Below the pieces are notes generated by a model. The model did no database searches. It saw only the letters and a list, made by a program, of their open reading frames with translations, and was not told the DNA's origin. A DNA stretch of 15,333 bases from an uncultured Verrucomicrobiota bacterium (lineage in GTDB: Bacteria; Verrucomicrobiota; Verrucomicrobiia; Chthoniobacterales; SZAS-18): positions 1-15,333 of the forward strand of contig CALMVM010000282.1 in assembly GCA_937873255.1 (NCBI GenBank), in the 5' to 3' direction. Numbering within the stretch: the stretch's first letter is position 1; every line of letters starts with the position of its first letter. This document shows, piece by piece, positions 12,757 to 15,333 of this stretch. Made by a program: the position numbers and the translations under genes.

Positions 12757-15210
12757 TCATTCCCGGAATTGGAGGCTGCCGAAACCGGCTTGCAACGCAC
12801 CTTTCAATCTCGCGTGCGCGGCGTTGACCTCCTCTGCCCGCAGTGTCCGATCTTCGGCCCGATATGTCAATGAATATGCCAGCGACTTTTTGTCGGCGGC
12901 GATCTTTTCACCCCGGTCGTCGGTGAACACGTCGAAGAGTTCGACGGACGCCAAAAGCGGTTCCTTCGCCCCGCGCAGGACGGCATCGATCCGGCCGTGT
13001 TCGAGCGCGCGGTCCACGACCACGGCGAGGTCGCGCGTGACGCTCGGGAAACGCGCGAGCGGCTTGAAGACGCCCGTTCCCGCGCCGACGGTGGCCAGCG
13101 TGCGCAGCTTCAGGTCGGCCACAAACACCTCGCCACGCAGTTCGAGGTCCTTCGTCCACGCCGGCGACATCTGTCCGAGGCCGCCGATCTCGACGCCGTC
13201 CAGCAAGATGTTCGCCGCCAGCACCACCGGACTGCCGGGCGGCGGCTCCATGTGGGCGAATTCCACCACGCCCGGCGCGAGGAGGCCTTCGAGCACGCCA
13301 CGCAGGTCGTGCAGATCCGCCCCTCGCGCGCCGTCACCGTGACGCCACGAACGGGGCTGCGCCGGGCCGGTCATCAACAGCACGAGATTTGCCGGTTCGG
13401 GCACGCCGGGCTCGGTGTCCGGCGCGAACACGCGGCCGGTCTCGAACAAACGCAAATCGGTCACGCCTTGCCGGGCGTTACGGCCGGCGGCGGTCAACAG
13501 ACCCGGCAACAGCGAGTTGCGCAGGAAAGTGTTTTCCTCGTTGAGCGGATTTTTCAACGGCGCGCCGCCCGCGCCCGCCTCGCGGCTGACGAGCGAGCCG
13601 TTGCGCGCCTCGGCGAAACCCATCCCGGCCAGCCGGCGCTTGAGCGTCAGTTGAAAATCGTACTCCCAGTCGGTCGGCGACGACGGCGACACCCATCCCC
13701 CCACCCGGCCCGTCACGCGGTCGAGACCGTGGACGCGGACGATCTCTTCGATCAGGTCGATCTCCCGCCGCAGGTCGAGTCGGTACGACGGAACGGCCCA
13801 GGTCGATTGGGGCTCGGTTTCCAGGTCGTCTTCATCGGTCCCGCCGACTTTTTCCAGCCCGAAACCGGTGAGGATGCCATCGATCCGTTCCTGGGTAATC
13901 TCCTCGCCGAGCATCTGTTCGACCTTCGACAGGCGCAACACCACCGGCCGGGTGCGTTCGGCGGTGTGGCCGTCGTAGTCGTCGAAATGGATCGTCTGCA
14001 CGATGCCGCGTGACGTGCCGCCGCAGATTTGCAGCAACACATCCGCCGCGCGCCGCGAGGCGTTGAGAATGCCCTCCGGGTCCACGCCGCGCTCGAAACG
14101 GTAGCTCGCGTCGCTGCTCAGGCCGAGTTCGCGCGAGGTGCGGCGGACGCCCGCCGGGGCGAAGTACGCGCTTTCCAGGATGATCGTCTTGGTCGCGGCC
14201 GTCACCCCGCTGTCCTCGCCGCCCATGATCCCCGCCAGTCCCTCGGGGGATTGGCCGACTCCCTTTTCGTCGCTGACCTGCGCGATGACGAGGTGGTGCG
14301 GCGTGAGTTTATACGTGCGGCCGTCGAGGGCCTTGAGCTGTTCGCCCGGGCTGGCGAACCGCACGCCGATGCCCGACAAGCCGACCTTCTTCGCGTCGAA
14401 GGCGTGGAGCGGCTGGCCGAGTTCGAGCATCACGAAATTGGTCACGTCGACGACGTTGTTGATCGAGCGCAGGCCGACCGATTCCAGTCGAGCGCGCAAC
14501 CATTCGGGGCTCGGGCCGACCTGGATCTCGTCGAGAACCTGCGCCGTGTAGAACGGGCAGGCTCCCCGCGCGTTGGCCGCGACGAACACCGGCAGGCCCG
14601 CGGCCGGCTGGCTGTCGTGCGGGGTTTCCATTGCATCGACGGGATTTTTCAAAGTCCCCCCGCTCAGCGCGGCGATCTCGCGCGCCAGGCCCACGTGGCT
14701 GAGCAGGTCGCTGCGGTTGGGGGTGATTTCCACGTCGAGGATCGTGTCGGCGGGAAATAACTCGCCGACCGCCATGCCAACCGGCGCTTCCGGGGAAAGG
14801 ATGAGCAGGCCCTCGGCGTCATCGGCGAGGCGGAGTTCCTTCGCGCTGCACAACATGCCCTCGCTCTCGACGCCGCGCAGCTTGCCGACCTTGATCTTCA
14901 CGTCGCCGGGCAGTTCCGCGCCGGGCAGGGCGAGCGGCACCTTGTCGCCTTCCTTGAAATTCTTCGCGCCGCAGACGATCTGGCGCGGCCCCTGGCCGGA
15001 GCCGTCGTCCACGCGGCAGACGCTCAGGCGGTCGGCGTTGGGGTGTTGTTCGCGCGAGAGGATTTGCGCGACGACGACCTTATCGAAGTTCCCGCCGCGC
15101 GTCTCGACGCCCTCGACCTCGACGCCGGCCATCGTCAACAGTTCGGCCAGGGCATCGGGCGTGCCGTCGTAGTCCACGTATTCGCGCAGCCAGTTGAGGG
15201 AAATTTTCAT
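12757..15210 (-). CDS. pheT: Phenylalanine--tRNA ligase beta subunit
   Basis: This is the beta subunit of the alpha2-beta2 phenylalanyl-tRNA synthetase, which charges and edits tRNA-Phe in the cytoplasm. It has 817 residues, full length for the bacterial type. The start is ATG 15210 (MKISLNWLREYVDYDG); a TTG five codons upstream gives an atypical N-terminus. In order there are the tRNA-binding OB domain (about 40-150, with HPNADRLSVCRVD and GMLCSAKEL), the B3/B4 editing region (about 210-380, containing INNVVDVTNFVMLELGQPLH), the B5 domain with its acidic metal-binding segment (RREIDLIEEIVRVHG), the class II-like core, and the C-terminal FDX-ACB anticodon-binding domain (FPSVTRDLAVVVD to the end). 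All parts look intact. pheS is not visible upstream: the 15226-15333 stretch shows no pheS C-terminus. Confidence 0.96.
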   Translation of the reverse strand: MKISLNWLREYVDYDGTPDALAELLTMAGVEVEGVETRGGNFDKVVVAQILSREQHPNADRLSVCRVDDGSGQGPRQIVCGAKNFKEGDKVPLALPGAELPGDVKIKVGKLRGVESEGMLCSAKELRLADDAEGLLILSPEAPVGMAVGELFPADTILDVEITPNRSDLLSHVGLAREIAALSGGTLKNPVDAMETPHDSQPAAGLPVFVAANARGACPFYTAQVLDEIQVGPSPEWLRARLESVGLRSINNVVDVTNFVMLELGQPLHAFDAKKVGLSGIGVRFASPGEQLKALDGRTYKLTPHHLVIAQVSDEKGVGQSPEGLAGIMGGEDSGVTAATKTIILESAYFAPAGVRRTSRELGLSSDASYRFERGVDPEGILNASRRAADVLLQICGGTSRGIVQTIHFDDYDGHTAERTRPVVLRLSKVEQMLGEEITQERIDGILTGFGLEKVGGTDEDDLETEPQSTWAVPSYRLDLRREIDLIEEIVRVHGLDRVTGRVGGWVSPSSPTDWEYDFQLTLKRRLAGMGFAEARNGSLVSREAGAGGAPLKNPLNEENTFLRNSLLPGLLTAAGRNARQGVTDLRLFETGRVFAPDTEPGVPEPANLVLLMTGPAQPRSWRHGDGARGADLHDLRGVLEGLLAPGVVEFAHMEPPPGSPVVLAANILLDGVEIGGLGQMSPAWTKDLELRGEVFVADLKLRTLATVGAGTGVFKPLARFPSVTRDLAVVVDRALEHGRIDAVLRGAKEPLLASVELFDVFTDDRGEKIAADKKSLAYSLTYRAEDRTLRAEEVNAAHARLKGALQAGFGSLQFRE

Positions 15211-15333
15211 GACTCGGGCCGCCAAGTTAAAAGGGGCGCGGCAGAAGTCCAGCGGCGGATTGCTGCCGCCGCCGGATCACTGCGGCGCGGGCTGACCCGG
15301 ACGGCGGCGCCGCAACGTGCCGGCCTACACGAG
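15211..15333. other. Upstream region of pheT to the window edge
   Basis: No gene was recognised in these 123 bases. On the minus strand an inverted repeat (CGGCGG...CCGCCG around 15252-15275) could form a hairpin, but there is no T-tract after it. No strong Shine-Dalgarno precedes the pheT ATG. A TAG at 15325-15327 may end an upstream gene whose body is outside the window, but only two codons are visible. Confidence 0.4.

Overview
The window is high-GC bacterial DNA that falls into two parts: a decayed transposable-phage (Mu-type) segment at about 1-5068, and ordinary chromosomal genes from about 5069 to the right edge. Taxonomic inference is weak. The GC-rich codon use, the DUF4230-type and AsmA-like envelope proteins, a FHA protein paired with a CBM9-like protein, and a 'TGCAGAA'-type intergenic repeat all suit Verrucomicrobiota or a near relative (PVC group). 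No marker here proves it.

Left part. A secreted Cys-motif protein runs off the left edge and, with an XRE-type repressor, is on the minus strand. A short Cro/Ner-like HTH protein diverges from the repressor, with only 12 bp between the two longest start codons. It is followed on the plus strand by a DUF3102-like protein and a MuA-like DDE transposase, in very tight spacing. This is the early-region order of a Mu-like phage (repressor, ner, transposase). No MuB ATPase, head or lysis genes follow. Instead the reading frame changes near 3690, and two proteins of late/tail character lie directly downstream. The simplest reading is a prophage remnant with a large internal deletion or rearrangement, whose scar sits in the 3' end of the transposase gene. 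A frame-disrupted small ORF ends the block at 5068.

Right part. On the plus strand come a secreted HExxH (gluzincin-like) peptidase, holA (DNA polymerase III delta), a 300-bp regulatory interval with a very strong intrinsic terminator only 30 nt before the next start codon, a DUF4230-type membrane-anchored protein and an AsmA-like protein. On the minus strand, read from right to left, come pheT (phenylalanyl-tRNA synthetase beta), carA (carbamoyl-phosphate synthase small subunit), a repeat-rich spacer, a FHA-domain membrane protein and a translationally overlapped CBM9-like protein. The CBM9-like gene converges on the AsmA-like gene with a 12-bp overlap.

The points most worth a second look are the scrambled 3' end of the transposase with its directly abutting late genes, the conditional-looking terminator or small RNA at 7218-7388, the Cys-motif secreted protein beside the phage repressor, and the compact repressor/Cro switch.
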